Assembly (NCBI GenBank): GCA_033439265.1
Contig: JAVTVX010000027.1
Location: 8,695,001 to 8,759,000 of the forward strand
DNA length: 64,000 nucleotides
Source of the DNA: Dillenia suffruticosa
Lineage: Eukaryota; Streptophyta; Magnoliopsida; Dilleniales; Dilleniaceae
Direction: 5' to 3'
The position numbers and the translations under genes were made by a program. Under the pieces are notes generated by a model. It had not been told where the DNA came from. It saw nothing but the letters and a program-made list of their open reading frames with translations, and searched no databases. Shown here one piece after another: positions 37,756 through 50,731 of this stretch (the first letter of the stretch is position 1; every line of letters starts with the position of its first letter).

Positions 37756-39640
37756 ATGACTTTTCTCTATAACTATGGTCAGATCGTGAACAGAATACCA
37801 TATTTCGATGGTGCAAACTTTTCCCATTGGAAATGTAGGATGAAGACATTCATTCAAACCACTGATTATGAGGTTTGGGAAGTGATAAATTTTGAAAATA
37901 TAGAAATTAAATTATCTATTATCACAGAGGATGATAAAAGAAAAATGTCTATTAACTCACGTGCTAAACACTTGCTTTTATGTACTATCTCACCAACTGA
38001 GTTTAACTTAGTTTCTTTATGTGCAATAACAAAAGAAATCTGGGATAGGTTATATATTACACATGAAGAAACCAGCACTATGAAAGGACTCGAATCAACT
38101 TGTTGATACAAGAATATGAGCTCTTTTGTTTTCAGCAAGGAGAAAGTGTAAAAGACATATTCAATAGATTTTTTAGAATTAGTAATGAACTTGATTCTTT
38201 TGAAAAAAAGATTTCAGATTCTGATCAAGTGAGAAAGATTTTTCGAGTATTACCAAGAACCTGGGATGCAAAGAACACTGCTATTGAGGAAGCCCAAGAG
38301 TTGAATAAGTTGTTTCTCAATGAATTGAGAGGAAAATTGATATCCTATGAATTTGAAATATTTCACACTACTGAATTTGAAAACAAGAAGAAATCTATTG
38401 TATTTGCTGCTGAAGAGAATGAAAATTCTGCAGAGAATGACATCAATGATCAAGACATTAATATGCTTGCCAAAAAGCTCTCCCATATCTTCAAGAAAAA
38501 GGGTAAAAGAGGTTTTAAATCTAACAACTTTCAGAACTCACAAAAGTTTAAATTTAGTACAGGAAAGAACAGCAGAAAAATAGAACAGAAGAATGAAAAA
38601 ATCTGTTATGAGTGCAAAAAGAAGGGACACATTAAATATGAGTATCCAATACTACTGAAAAAGATTGAAACATTCAAGAAGAAGAGCAAAATAATGATTG
38701 TCATATGGAGTGATTCAGAATATGAAAATTCAGAAGATGAATGTTGAGAGACATCGGATGAAGTTAATCTTTGTCTTATGGTAAAGGATAAGATGATCTC
38801 TAAAAGTTTATTCAATATTGCTGAATTTGACAACATGTTAAATATATTTTCAGAACTGAAAAATAAAGTTAACATATTAGAAAATGAGAAAAATTTGTTT
38901 AGGCAAACCAATAACTTGTTGAACTCTAAAAATGAAATCATTAGAACTGAAAATGAGACACTGAAAAGTGAAAACTATGGACTGAAAAATGAAATACATA
39001 TTCTAAAAAATAGAATAGCTGAACTATCAAAATCAATAGAAAATACATTCCAAAAGTTTTATGAAAGTGATGAAAAATTAATTAAATTACTTTATATACA
39101 AAGACTAGATTTTTTCAAAAGATGTTTAGACTATGTTAATGATCATGAGAATTCTTCAAGTTCTAACAATAGCTATTTTGTTAAAACTACAGAAATAGGA
39201 GATAAAATCACATTTCAGCTTGCAGAAAATGTTCATAGAACTATACAAATGTCTGCACAGAAAAATCAAATTCTTGCTTCAAAAATTGTCCAGCAAACTG
39301 CACAAAACTTACATAAAACTCCATCACAATCTACATAAAATATACACAAAAATTTTTCACAGACTATAGAAAAATATCACAAAGTGCCATACAGAAGTTC
39401 ATAGAAACACCCATGGAACTACCCATAGAAGTTTTAAGCATAAATTAAACTTTTACAAAAAATTTTATTCTGGATTTGAATATAATAAATTTGGCAATAT
39501 ACAAAATTATTTCAATTATAAACTTTATTATGTAAAAAATAAAAATAATATTGGATCTTGCTACATATGTCATAAAATTGATCATATTGCGAAAAGTTGT
39601 TTTTTGAACAATCTTAATGCACATCGAGGCAAATTCAATT
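37756..39640 (+). pseudogene. Element C gag: N-terminal domain, zinc knuckles and coiled coil
   Basis: A start at 37756 opens 116 codons with the copia gag words YFDGANFSHWKCRMKTFI and SLCAITKEIWDRL. A frame change near 38100 leads into 215 codons (VKDIFNRFFRISNEL, then a first zinc knuckle CYECKKKGHIKYEYP with the last cysteine lost). A stop at 38747 and a short gap lead into 186 codons (38778-39338) of leucine-zipper-like coiled coil (NILENEKNLFRQTNNLLN and KSENYGLKNEIHILKNRI). A second knuckle near 39558-39600, CYICHKIDHIAKSC, is intact. Two knuckles and a long coiled-coil gag are normal for SIRE. At least two breaks make it non-functional. Confidence 0.75.
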
Positions 39641-39749
39641 TCCGAACAAGCTTGTCTTCAAAAGGACCCAAATATATTTGGATTCCCAATAACAGATAAT
39701 AGTTTTTTTTTATGTGTAGGAACAAGAGGCAAAAATCAAAAGAAAATGA

Positions 39750-42600
39750 TAAATTGATAGCGGATACTCGAGACATATGACCGATAATGCCTTATTGTTC
39801 AAGAAACTCGAAAGAAAAAACTATGGAGTGGTGACCTTTGAAGATAATCAAAAAAGAAAAATAATTGGAAAAGACACAATAAGTATAAACTCTATCTCTA
39901 TAAAAAATGTGTTTTTTATTGATAAATTGATACATAATTTGTTGAGTGTAAGCCAATTGTGTGATTTAGATTATGATGTGTTATTTAAAAGAGATAAATG
40001 CATAGTGTGTGATAGTGAGTCGCATGAACAAATTTTTGAAAAAAAAAGATTAGGTAATATTTATATAATAGACTCTAAAAGAAAATTGTTTAATACCCTT
40101 TAGTAATGACATTTTTATATGGCATAAAAAACTAGGTCACATAAATTTCAAATAATTAGAAAAATTGTCCAAAGAAAATATGGTTAAAGAAATTTCTGAA
40201 TTTTCATTGAAACAACCTATGACATGTAGTGCATGCTCTTTGAACAAACAAATAAAAATATCCTTTAAAAGTAAATATCACATTTCCACATCTAAACCAC
40301 TAGAAATGTTGCATATGGATTTATTTGAATTAGTTAGGAATCTAAGTTTTGGAGAAAATAAATATGAACTAGTTATTGTTGATAATTTTTTTAAATTCAC
40401 TTGGATTTTATTTTTAACCCATAAAAGTGAAATCTTTGAAATATTTAAAATTTTTACAAAGAAAATTCAAAATAAAAAAGTTTTAAAAATAATTAGTTTA
40501 AAAACCGATCATGGAAAATAATTTGATAATTTAGAATTTATAAACTATTGTGATAAAAATAGAATAAATTAAAATTTTTCAACACCTTACACACCACAAA
40601 AAAGGGGATAGTGGAACGTAAAAATAGAACTATTCAAAAAATGACTAAAACTATATTAAATGATAGTGGTGTAGAAAAATATTTTTGAACCGAAACCGCA
40701 TCTACACAATATTATATAATAATAGAGTATACATAAAACGTATGACAAATAAAACCCCCTATAAAATTTTTAAAAAGAGAAAACAAAATATCTCATATTT
40801 TCATACATTTGGATACACATGTTTTATTCTGAAAAATAGTATGAATATTAGAGATAAATTTGATGAAAAAGCCATTGAAAGAATATTTCTAAATTATTCT
40901 TTAAATAACAAAACTTATAGAGTTTTCAATAAAAAGTTTAAAATCTCTCTTGAAAAACAAAATACAAAACAAAATGATCAAAATGAACAAAAATAGAAAA
41001 TAGTTAAAAGTTGGAAATTCTTACCTACTCATTCACCTAATGATATAATAGGAGATGTAAGTGAAGGAATAAAAACAATATCAAGTTATATAAATATTAA
41101 AAATCAATTCTCATTAATCTCTACCATAAAACCGAAAACTATAGAAGAAACCGTAGAATATGAAAGTTTGATAAAGGCTATGCAAGAAAAATTAAATCAA
41201 TTTAAAAGAAATAATATTTGGACTTTAGAACCGAAACCTAAAAATAAATCAATAATTAGAACTAAATGGGTATTTCAAAATAAATTGGATGAAAATGAAA
41301 ATATTGTAAGAAACAAATCTAAATTTGTTGTAAAAGAATATTCATAAAAGACAAGAATTGTCTATGATAAAACTTTTACACCTGTTGCTAGATTAGAGAC
41401 AATACGACTATTTTTAGTTTTTACATGTTTTAAAAATTTTAAATTATATCAAATAGATATTAATAGTGTTTTTTTAAATGGCTACATAAAAGAAGAAATA
41501 TATGTTAGTCAACCACCCGATTTTGAAAAATATAATAAGGAAAATTATGTCTATAATCTGAAAAAAATATTATATAGTTTCAAAAAAATACCAAGAGTAT
41601 GGTATAATAGGTTAAGTAAATATTTTGTGAAAAATAATTTCAAAAAGGGAAATATAGATTCTACTTTATTTATCAAATATGTTGATAATGATATTCATGT
41701 TGTTCAAATATATGTTGATAATATTATATTTGGATCTACAAATGAGTATTTGTGTGATGATTTTAACAATATCATAAAAAGTGAATTTGAAATATCAATG
41801 ATGGGTGAATTAAACTTTTTTCTTGGATTATAATTAAATAATCTCCTCATGGTATATTTATAAGTAAAAAAATATGTAAAAAAATTAATTAAAAAATTTG
41901 ATATGAAAAATTCGAAATATGTTAGTATCCACATTTCTACTTCTATTAAATTAGACCTAAATGAAGAAGGGAAAAATGTAAATAAAACTCTATAAAAGTA
42001 TGATAGGATCATTGTTATACTTGACCGCTTTTAGACATGATATTTTATTTAGTTTATATTTATGTACAAGATTTCAAAGCAAATATAAAAAATCTCATCT
42101 TAGAGCCACCAAAAGAATTTTAAAGTTTATAACTGTTACAAAAAATTTAGAAATATGGTATCCAAAGAATTAAAATTTTGAATTAATTAGATATTCGGAT
42201 GCCAATTATGCCGATTGTAAAATTGATCGAAAAAATAACTCAGATACTTGTCAATTTTTAGGTAATAAAATCATAAATTTGGTATTTAAGAAACAAAATT
42301 TAGTTGCATTGTCAATAGTAGAATCGGAATATATTTCAATAGGAAATTGTTGTGTTCAAATTTTGTGGTTAAAACAATAATTTAGAGACTATGGGTTAGA
42401 TTATAAAAATATTATCATAAAATGTGATAATACTAGTGCCATTTGTCTTACTAAAAATATCATAAATCATTCAAGATCAAAGCAGATAGAGATTAGATAC
42501 CATTTTATTAGAGATCATATTTTAAATGGAAATATAATTTTTGAATATGTAGAGATACAAAATCAATTTGCTGATATTTTACAAAACCTTTAGACAAAAA
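39750..42600 (+). pseudogene. Element C protease, integrase, RT and RNase H relic
   Basis: The protease block IDSGYSRHMTDN is at 39756-39791. Pre-integrase words follow in two open stretches (39777-40103 and 40165-40521), including LLSVSQLCDLDYDV, then LEMLHMDLFE and ELVIVDNFFKFTWILF. RT includes TKWVFQNKLDENE (41260-41300), YQIDINSVFLNGYIKEE (41447-41500) and the catalytic box YVDNIIFGS at 41713-41740, where the second aspartate has become asparagine. RNase H includes SRSKQIEIRYHFIRDHIL near 42475-42525. Multiple stops separate the blocks. Confidence 0.8.
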
Positions 42601-42770
42601 AAGATTTGAAAATATTAAAAATAAAATAGGAGTGTACTTTCCATTTTAAAATAATAATAAAAGTTCGGTATATAGAGGCTTAAGCTGAAAGCACACATAG
42701 AAGCTCTATAACAAACATTCTCTCTTTCTCTCTGAAAACCTTAACAGAGAACCCAAAATTCAAATCCAAA

Positions 42771-44023
42771 ATGGCTTCACGCAAATTTTCAAGAATCATG
42801 GGAAGAACAACAAAAAATCTATTTTCTTCACACATTAACATCTCAAGTTCTAATTCTCCAAGCTCTGATTCTTCAAATTCTGATTCTTCAAGCTTTCGTT
42901 TCAATCATGATTTTCAGAACCCTAGATAAAATTCAACAATCTCTGTGATTCTGATTCTCAATCAACTGAAAGCCAAACTCATCCCTCGAATCAAGAATCC
43001 CATCAAAACTTCTCAGAAAACTAGATTTCTCAACCCCTTCGAATCCAACTTCCCTATACTCCGTCACGTCCAATCATGCTCGAAGTTTGTTCTTGTAGGT
43101 TCGTAGATTTTAACTATTTTGAGCAAATAAGTTTGGAAATGCGAACTATTCTTGAGAGAATTGGAGGTGTTAGATTGTGTGACAGCAGTAGGAATTACAT
43201 AAGGAAAGTAATCTTTGATTTCTACAAGAACTTATATGCTGAAAATTTTGATATTTTAAGATAAAAAATATTGGGTATTAGAGTTGAGATTACCAAAAAT
43301 GATATTACTCATTGTTTATGACTTAAACGGATAAATAATTAGTTACTTGAAAACCTGAAAAAAAAATGTTTATAAGTTGATTCATACAAATTATAACCCT
43401 GGATAGGATACTTCTATGAAAAAGACTTTCCACTCATTATTAGAATTTTGCATAAGATTGTTTTGATATTACTCATCCCAAGATATGGAAGTTCTACCAT
43501 TGTGATTGTAGATAATGGTAGAATTTTGGTTGCCCTACTGCTGAATAGACAAATAGATATGGTGATTGTCTTTATCAATCGCATTCATATGAATAAGAAC
43601 AGCAAACCATATGGAAATATTCTAATGAGGTTATTTGAGTTCAAAGGATTTGATTTTTCATGTTTAAAGGATCTTGTTCTAGAGTAATTAGTTTTAAGAG
43701 AATCTATAGTATCTGACATGGGAATAACTATTTATGATGATAATGTCTGGAGAGGCAAAGATGATTCCTTCTAGAAAGGAACATTTCAAGGAAATGGAGG
43801 AATAGGCTGTCCATTTGTAAAAAGAGCTAATGAAGAACCTTTGATATCCATATTTGACCATGGTGAATCTTCAAAAAGAAAAAAAAAACAAGTTAAAACA
43901 ATTGATGAAGATGACTGCAAATAAAGAATTGAAAAGAAAATTGATGAGTGTATAGTAAGACAAAAAGAAACTCAATCACAGATTTCTGAAATTCTGAAAT
44001 TGTTGTCCACAAATGTATCTTAA
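42771..44023 (+). pseudogene. Element C third coding region (plant transposon-type domain), broken
   Basis: A start at 42771 (MASRKFSRIMGRT) follows pol. The frame then breaks several times. Recognisable blocks are FEQISLEMRTILERIG (43118-43165), KVIFDFYKNLYAENFD (43207-43254), IPRYGSSTIVIVDNGR near 43468-43515, KPYGNILMRLFEFKGFDFS (43606-43662) and a coiled-coil end (QKETQSQISEILKLL, 43963-44007). The wording parallels the putative plant transposon protein domain common in plant copia elements and the relic in element B. I see no transmembrane segment, so an envelope role is not supported here. Confidence 0.55.
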
Positions 44024-44705
44024 CCTTAACCATTTCCTGTTCTGATTCTCTAAAATAGGCTATCCCTATACTCTGTCATTTACTTCTATATTTTGACAAA
44101 GACATATCTTTTGTATTTCAATACTATATCTTTATCAGACTTCAATAAAATCGATGTCTTCTTTTATATGCTTCAATGCTTCAATACTTCAATCCTTTTA
44201 TACTACAATACTTCAATATTTTAATACTTCATTGCTGTGATTTTTTTTAATGCAACAAAAATGGGGAGAATAAATTAAAAAAATTGCTCACACAGAATCC
44301 AAATAATGCACAACCAGAAGTCATTTTGTTTTATTTGAAACTGCATTCTTAAGACAAAAGGAACCTGCACATATTGAGGAGTAGAACATTGAAAACATTA
44401 TGCAACTAATAATAAAGTTCAAAATCATTGACTACACTTTGAAACTTAAAAGATTACTAATATCTACATAATAACTTGACTGCACTTTGAAATTTAGAAA
44501 ATATTAATGACTGCACTATGAATTTTGAAACTCACAACTTAAATAAAACAAGCAAACTTTAAATTGGATGAATATTGGTGAACACTAAGTATATGTATTT
44601 GCTTCCATCAATTGATATTGTGTTCATATGACTTACATGATTATTTGAGAATGTGCTTAATTGAAAAATTTTTGTGAATTTATTTTTTAAAGGTTTTGTT
44701 GTCAT

Positions 44706-44720
44706 AAAAATGGGGGAGAA
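44706..44720 (+). other. Polypurine tract of element C
   Basis: AAAAATGGGGGAGAA lies immediately before the 3' LTR start TGTTAAGGAAATTG at 44721. Confidence 0.75.
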
Positions 44721-45570
44721 TGTTAAGGAAATTGTTGATACCTTAGTTTTGATGATAACAAAATCTCTCGTATAGTTCTAATCAATCTATTTAGTGTGCA
44801 AAATTTTTTATTCAATATAAAAGTGATAGAACCGGTCATAAAATCGATCATAGAAACAAATCTAATTTGGTCATAGAAGCAAGCCTTATTTGATCATAGA
44901 AGTAAATTTTTTTTTTTTATATCTGTTGAAAACCCAACCAGCAAGGTAGTGTAGATTGAGTACTATACTTAATCTATTATTGATCCTAAATGTACATAAA
45001 AAATACTTCAACATAAGGACAATTCATATTCCACAACTTAAAAATTTTTCTAAGTGTTGAAGTGTGATCATTTGGATATATTTAGATAACAATATCTTTT
45101 TATGTGCTGAAATATTTCCAAAATCGAAAATTATATTTCAAAAAATGTATGTGAAACTTCAATTTTAAGTATTTACGGTTCAAATATTTTGCGAATATCA
45201 GTTGAAAGTTGGTTGGTTACTCATTTTATATAGCAGAATCACTTGTAAGAAAATGATTCTGAAGGGATATTTGACCTTCGATAATTTCACCACTGGTCTT
45301 GAATTTTTGAATTTGATTATCCTACATTATAGTATTATAGTTGAACAGTAAATATGATAATTTGTGGCATATTTACCTTGAGATTTTGATGAAAAAATAA
45401 ATGAGTCAATTTGGATAATTGTTCTGAAAAATTTAGAACTGAAAGCTGATTTTATGGAGCTGTTTTTGAATTTTTTGGAGGAGCAATCTTTTTGATATAA
45501 TCAAAACAACTCTTAAATATGTTATAGGGATGTTTAAATTTCAGGAGAAAAATATTTACTCTCGGTGAAT
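44721..45570 (+). repeat. 3' LTR of element C, first part
   Basis: It starts TGTTAAGGAAATTGTTG after the polypurine tract and parallels the 5' LTR from about 44870 on. It is broken at 45570, after the word CTCGGTGAATA, by the insertion that begins TGTCACGCCCC. The same LTR resumes at 60653. Confidence 0.85.
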
Positions 45571-47192
45571 ATGTCACGCCCCAAACCGGGGTCATGAACA
45601 GCCGTCCGTTGCCTTGGATGCTGGCTACATTTTTACAAAAAATCGGACAGAATCTCCTTATATTTCAGATGTCTCCCATGTATAATTTAACCTATAATAT
45701 TCACAACTATCCTGTCAATTTAATAAAAGGGTCATCCCGACTTCACAACCATTAACCAAACTATAGCCGACAACCAGAACAACGCAAGACTATAGAAATT
45801 TCTAACAGTTCTAGTCACAGATCTCTACTGTCATGCTAGACTAGAATATGAGCAGCCGCCACACAGAGCGAATCTAAATGTTTATACACTTGTACAATAA
45901 ATTCCCAATTTAACATTTTAAATACATATAGATGCCTCAATGCAAGTGAACCGAGTCAATACGAGAGTTTTTCGAATAAATATTCATAATTATACAATCA
46001 TCCCAAAAAATAAATAGATGAATACATTAATCAAGCTAAAATCTCCAATAATAGTAGCGGAAGATATGGTAACATCCATACCCAACCTCGGTGTTATCAA
46101 GTCCACGTCACAAGTATGAAATCACAAAATTTTTCTTCTGTCCGAGACTAATCCTGTGAGAAAGAAAGTGAGAAATGAGTATCTATGGGAGGATACTTAG
46201 CAAGTGAGAGAATTGATATCGTGCTATCAATATCGATGGTGAATTTGGAGTGTCAAAGCATGTAATATAATATCGAGTGTGCTAAAATAATGTGCTGTTA
46301 CAGAGTAAAACATATCTCAAGACACACATCAGAAAATAATATATGCATCCATCCATATATCAAGTCACATATGTAAAGTCGGTCGAACAAACAACCTTAG
46401 CAATGGTCTACCTCGACCAAGGATGGACACATTGGGGGTTTTCACTATGCAAATATCAAATAATGACTCTCTACCCCAATGTTGGCCATAGACTATTCCA
46501 ACTAGCCTATAAATAATAATAATAATACATATATATAGTCGGCCGTGTATGGTATCCCGCCCGGTGCTAGATAGAGGTAAACTCACGTTCTTCCCAATGA
46601 GAGTCAACATGCGATACCCATATACATGATGATCTAGCAGATACCTCCAGCCGAAGCGTATCCGGGCACAATGGGTACTTCTACCAAATGTCTTTCGTAG
46701 CTACGGAATACTATAGGAAGCATATCACTATATCATCAAGTCGGCTGGGCACGTAGCTCCATGCATCACATCATCATGTCGGCTAGGCATATAGCCCCAT
46801 GTATCGTAACATAACGTCGGTCGGGTGTATAGCCCAAATAGTATATGTAAATCCATTTAAAACTACGTGCCAATACAGTAGAAGTATTAAAACATGTCAA
46901 TATGTCAAAAAGATTGGCACAATATCCGAATATCAAACTCATTGATGCAAATCAATAAAATTAACAGTTGGGACACTCCAATGGTTACAAAAATATATTT
47001 ATCAAAATCCAAAAATTTAGTTTTCACACGTATAGAAATCATGTCGTTTGAAAATCGGTAAAATATGATTTGTTAATCAATAATAGATATCAAAATCCCA
47101 CTCACCGTATGAGAGAGGGTTATGTACTCCCCAATAACACCACGAAACGAAGAAAAGTGTTCCCCTAAATTAAGGCACCAAACACCTACAAA

Positions 47193-47236
<44 letters not shown>

Positions 47237-47789
47237 CAACATGTTTTAAACATATGCAGTTATAGGAAATAAACTATCACATCTAATACACTTATGCAAA
47301 TCAGGTTATTTGAATCCTTTAGAACCCTACCCTAATTCCTCGTATTTTTTTCATGCATACTACATGTCTACAAGACTCAAGTGTTGGTACTCAACCAATC
47401 TCGCACAGGGCTCATACCAATCCAATTTCTCGCTCGCACCCAAGGGCCAACAGGGCCACAGCCCAGCGCTCCTCTGTGCAGCGTGCAGTACCCATGTGCA
47501 GGGCGTGTAGTGCCCATGTACATGGTCTGTGTGCAGGGGGCGCAGTGCCTATGTGCAAGGCGCGTAGCGCCTGCACGCCAACCATTGCCCCTCATTTCTA
47601 AACTTAATCCAAATATTCATTCAAATAAATCGAATGGGTAAAAAAAAATTTTCACCTAGGGTTTTCTTGGAGCGTAAACTTTCGTCCGAATGTTTCTTAT
47701 ATCACTCCAAAATCTGAAACGTTCCCTATCAAGACAAGATTTATTAATTAGATCATAAACATTTAGATCAGAATCGAAACCCTAATTCA

Positions 47790-48480
47790 GTTACCTGCGT
47801 GGAGGTTCGTGGGCTGTCATGGGCTCACGGGCCGTCGCAGGCCGTAGTGGTTTCGCGGGCCACAGTGGGCTCGCGGGTTGCAGCGGGCTCGCGGGTTAGC
47901 AGGCTAGCGGGTGTTGTGGGCCGTAGTGGGCTTCGCGGGCCGCAGGGGACTCACGGGCTACGCGCTAATGGGCTGGTGCTTGCTCGTGCGCAGGCGCGCT
48001 CGCGGCCTGGCTTGCGCTCGCGAGCTAAGGCGTGCTCTTGCGAGAGGGTCGCGCGTTGTGTTCGCGCTCGGGACTGAAGCGCCCGCTCGCGCACTGGGTC
48101 GTGCTTGCGGATTGAGACGCGTAGTGTTCGCGTGGGGAGTATCGCGTAGGGGCACGATCGTGCCCGCGCTGGGTGGATCGTGCAGTGGCGCGCTCATGGG
48201 AGGAGTTGCAATCGCGCTCGCGGAAGGTCGGTGCTCGTGGGAGGAAGGAGCAGCGGCGGCGGGTGGCGCGCTTGCGGTGATGGGTGGCGGAAGGGAGAGA
48301 GACCGCGGCGAAGTGGCGAAGCCGAAGAGACAGAGCAACAGCGAGAGGGAGAGAGATGGTGAGACTTGCGGCCGAAAGGTGAAAGAGAGAAGTAGAGAGG
48401 GAGAGATGAGAGGTGGCGAGCGGCGGCGATGGCGCGCTAGCGGGAGGAAGGCGGAGAGAGTGCGGCAGCCGCAGGAAGAT
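47790..48480 (+). repeat. GC-rich, CpG-rich segment inside the LTR-like unit
   Basis: Words such as GCGGGCTCGCGGG, GGGCCGTAGTGGGCT and GCGCTCGCGG recur imperfectly. Base composition is far higher in GC than anything else in the window. Long open frames exist on both strands (about 210 and 190 codons) but consist of Arg, Ala, Ser and Pro low-complexity sequence and are overlapping by-products of the composition. Confidence 0.65.
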
Positions 48481-48533
48481 GAAAAGTCGGGGAGAGAGAG
48501 AGAGAGAGAGAGAAAGGGATTAGGGCTTTTCAA

Positions 48534-49094
48534 AATTATGTCCTAGATTTCTTTCCAAATATCAATAAAATTGCACAACCTCTTCATAACAGATTAAAGA
48601 AAAACCCTAAACCTTGGACAAATGAACATACCGAAACTGTCCGACTCATTAAAAAACAAATCCTAGAAATTCCTTGTCTTCATATTGCCAATCCTAGCCT
48701 CCCTAAAATTGTTGAAACCGATGCTAGTGATTTAGGATATGGAGGAATCCTAAAACAACTCCAGGATCATAAAGAAGTTGTAATCCAATATACCTCTAGT
48801 CACTGGAATCAAACCCAGAAAAACTATTCTACCATAAAAAAGGAAATTTTGTCAATTGTTTTATGCATTACAAAATTTCAAAGCGACTTGTTAAATCAAA
48901 AATTTTTATTACGTATCGATTGTAAATCTGCAAAAGAAATTTTGCAAAAGGATGTCCAAAACATTGCTTCTAAACAAATTTTTGCACGATGGCAAGCTAT
49001 ATTATCTATTTTTGATTTTGATATTAAATATATCAAAGGTGAAAGAAATTCTCTGCCTGATTTTCTAACCAGAGAATTTTTACAGGACAAATAA
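48534..49094 (+). pseudogene. Viral RT connection and RNase H fragment (partial copy)
   Basis: The frame is open from the left end of the copy to the stop at 49092-49094, 186 codons, with no start of its own. It matches the last part of the 1164-aa ORF at 54532-58026 and begins just inside the RT connection. RNase H catalytic words ETDASDLGYGG near 48716-48748 and RIDCKSA near 48914-48934 are present. I saw two amino-acid differences from the full copy: Ser for Gly in the TSGHWNQ region and Lys for Glu near the end. Confidence 0.85.
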
Positions 49095-49111
49095 AACTGT
49101 TATAACCTCTT

Positions 49112-49339
49112 TTGCAGATGGCGTATTGGAAGACCTTGTTCGAGATGAAGAATAAAATCCATCGTTATAACGCTGAAATCAAACTCTTCAAAGAACAGCT
49201 AAAACACGAACAGCGATGGGCACATCGCAATATTCTTCGTGCAAACATCGAAAACAATAAAACCAGAATCTGGCTTATTTTAAATAATCTGAAATCTTTA
49301 TTTGTTCTGTGCAGATCAAATGCCACGCAAAACTACTAA
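49112..49339 (+). CDS. Copy of the viral 75-aa ORF
   Basis: An intact 75-codon frame, identical to 54287-54514 apart from an Ala/Thr and a Ser/Leu difference. It starts 17 bases after the RNase H stop and overlaps the next ORF by 20 bases, as in the full genome. The likely start is either of the two in-frame Met codons at its beginning. Function unknown; the sequence is basic and helical-looking (a coiled-coil-like EIKLFKEQLKHEQR block). It has no upstream viral promoter of its own in this partial copy. Confidence 0.6.
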   Translation: MQMAYWKTLFEMKNKIHRYNAEIKLFKEQLKHEQRWAHRNILRANIENNKTRIWLILNNLKSLFVLCRSNATQNY

Positions 49340-50579
49340 AGACAAAGCAAAAATCGGTATAGATTCGACAAAACCAATAAAATCATGGTATGAAATGGTG
49401 ATCGAAGAGGAAGCCTCACAGAACAGGGCTGAAGCCCAAAACCCATTTAAAACAGCAGCCCAGTCTGAAGACAGACTCGCCCTAATCCAAAAATGGGTCG
49501 AATCGGTTCCAGATCAACCAAACTTGTGGAGCCCTGACTTGTTTCAAACCCTTAAAGCAACCCTGAGTTTAATCCCGACTCAGCACACAGGTAAAACAGG
49601 TAAAACTTCTATTCTCCCTTCCAGCAGAGAAAAAGGAGATTCATCTTCTAAAATCTTGTCTCAAGCGGATCCTAAAATTTTGACTACTACCAGTAGTAAA
49701 ACCCTAGTTTTAACGAATCCAAAATCTCTAAAATCTTCTAGTTTTATTGAGAAAATATATTCTCAAAACATTTTGACTATTGACGAAGGATTTTCTCAAA
49801 AGGACCCTTTCCAGACTATGGAGGGGTATTTTCTAAAAAATTGGTTTTATAAACCTTGGGATTTATCCAAAACAATTGATTATTATCAAACCATTTTGGA
49901 ATTAACGGAAAGTGCTGAGTTCAAACATTTTAAATTCTCCTCAGAACAACAGTTTCCCTCTTATTCCACTTGTAAAATTTTGAAAGTCATCCATCCTTCT
50001 GATTGGGGACAGGAACTTTCCAAACCTAAAACTTTTCCGGTAAACCTTAAAACCAAGATAAACTTCTGTCCTATTTTCTCATACTGGGATTATGTTCAAG
50101 CCTGGTATAACACATTTCTTATCCAAAACAGTAAAAGGACCCATTCATGGCTCTTTTATTTCCATGAAAAAACCCAAATTCATAAATACCCGGCATGGTT
50201 TCCCCATTGGTGGAAATTTTTTGGATCTTTGCCCGATATTCTTGTTCCATCGGTCAAAGACTCCTTTGACCTCTTTAAAACCCAATACAAACCCTCAGAG
50301 GTAGAAAAGAAGTTTTCACCTCTATGTCTTTTCTGTTCCAAATTCTATGTACCATGGGTTAGCCAATGGTATTTAGATTATGCCTTTTCTGACGGATCCA
50401 CCATTCTTATCCGTAAATTCAAAGTTAAATGGTGGAATTCCTTTCGCATCCCTGATAAAATCCTTAAACCAGCTGTTTCAGTTTGGCTCAAAACTCATGG
50501 GCTTCTAAAACCTGATCCTTCTGATCTTTTTAGCCCAAAAATCTCATGCTCAGGCTCTTCTTGCTGCAGCCAAATCTAA
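49320..50579 (+). pseudogene. Copy of the viral 463-aa ORF, frameshifted near its end
   Basis: It follows the intact ORF at 52915-54306 for about 403 codons. A 5-bp deletion after the codons for Pro-Ser-Asp near 50535 then shifts the frame and gives a stop at 50577-50579. The last 60 residues, with the acidic serine-rich end, are lost. Substitutions I noticed are Ile for Thr, Asn for Asp and Asp for Glu. The lost frame can be followed downstream to 50706. Confidence 0.85.
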
Positions 50580-50704
50580 AGACGAGTATCTCCAAATCAT
50601 GGAGCAGTTGCTCCAAAGTGAACGAGGATCATCTTCCAAATCTGCATTATCTGATTCTGAGTCAGACCCTATAATAGATCTGGATAATGATGACTTGTTA
50701 ACTT

Positions 50705-50731
50705 AAAAAAAAAAAAAAAAAAAAAAAAAAA
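50705..50731 (+). repeat. 27-base A tract after the ORF4 copy
   Basis: A run of 27 A begins in the stop codon region of the ORF and is followed by TTTAGCTGG. The same run of 27 is present in the other copy (52890-52916, as T on the plus strand), so it belongs to the viral genome and is not a retroposition tail. Confidence 0.8.

Noticed and set aside
47911-48546. Open frames of about 211 codons (plus) and 191 codons (minus, 47958-48533)
   Set aside because: Low-complexity Arg/Ala/Gly or Ser/Pro/Leu sequence from a GC-rich repeat segment of an LTR-like unit; both strands are open for the same reason and no domain is seen.
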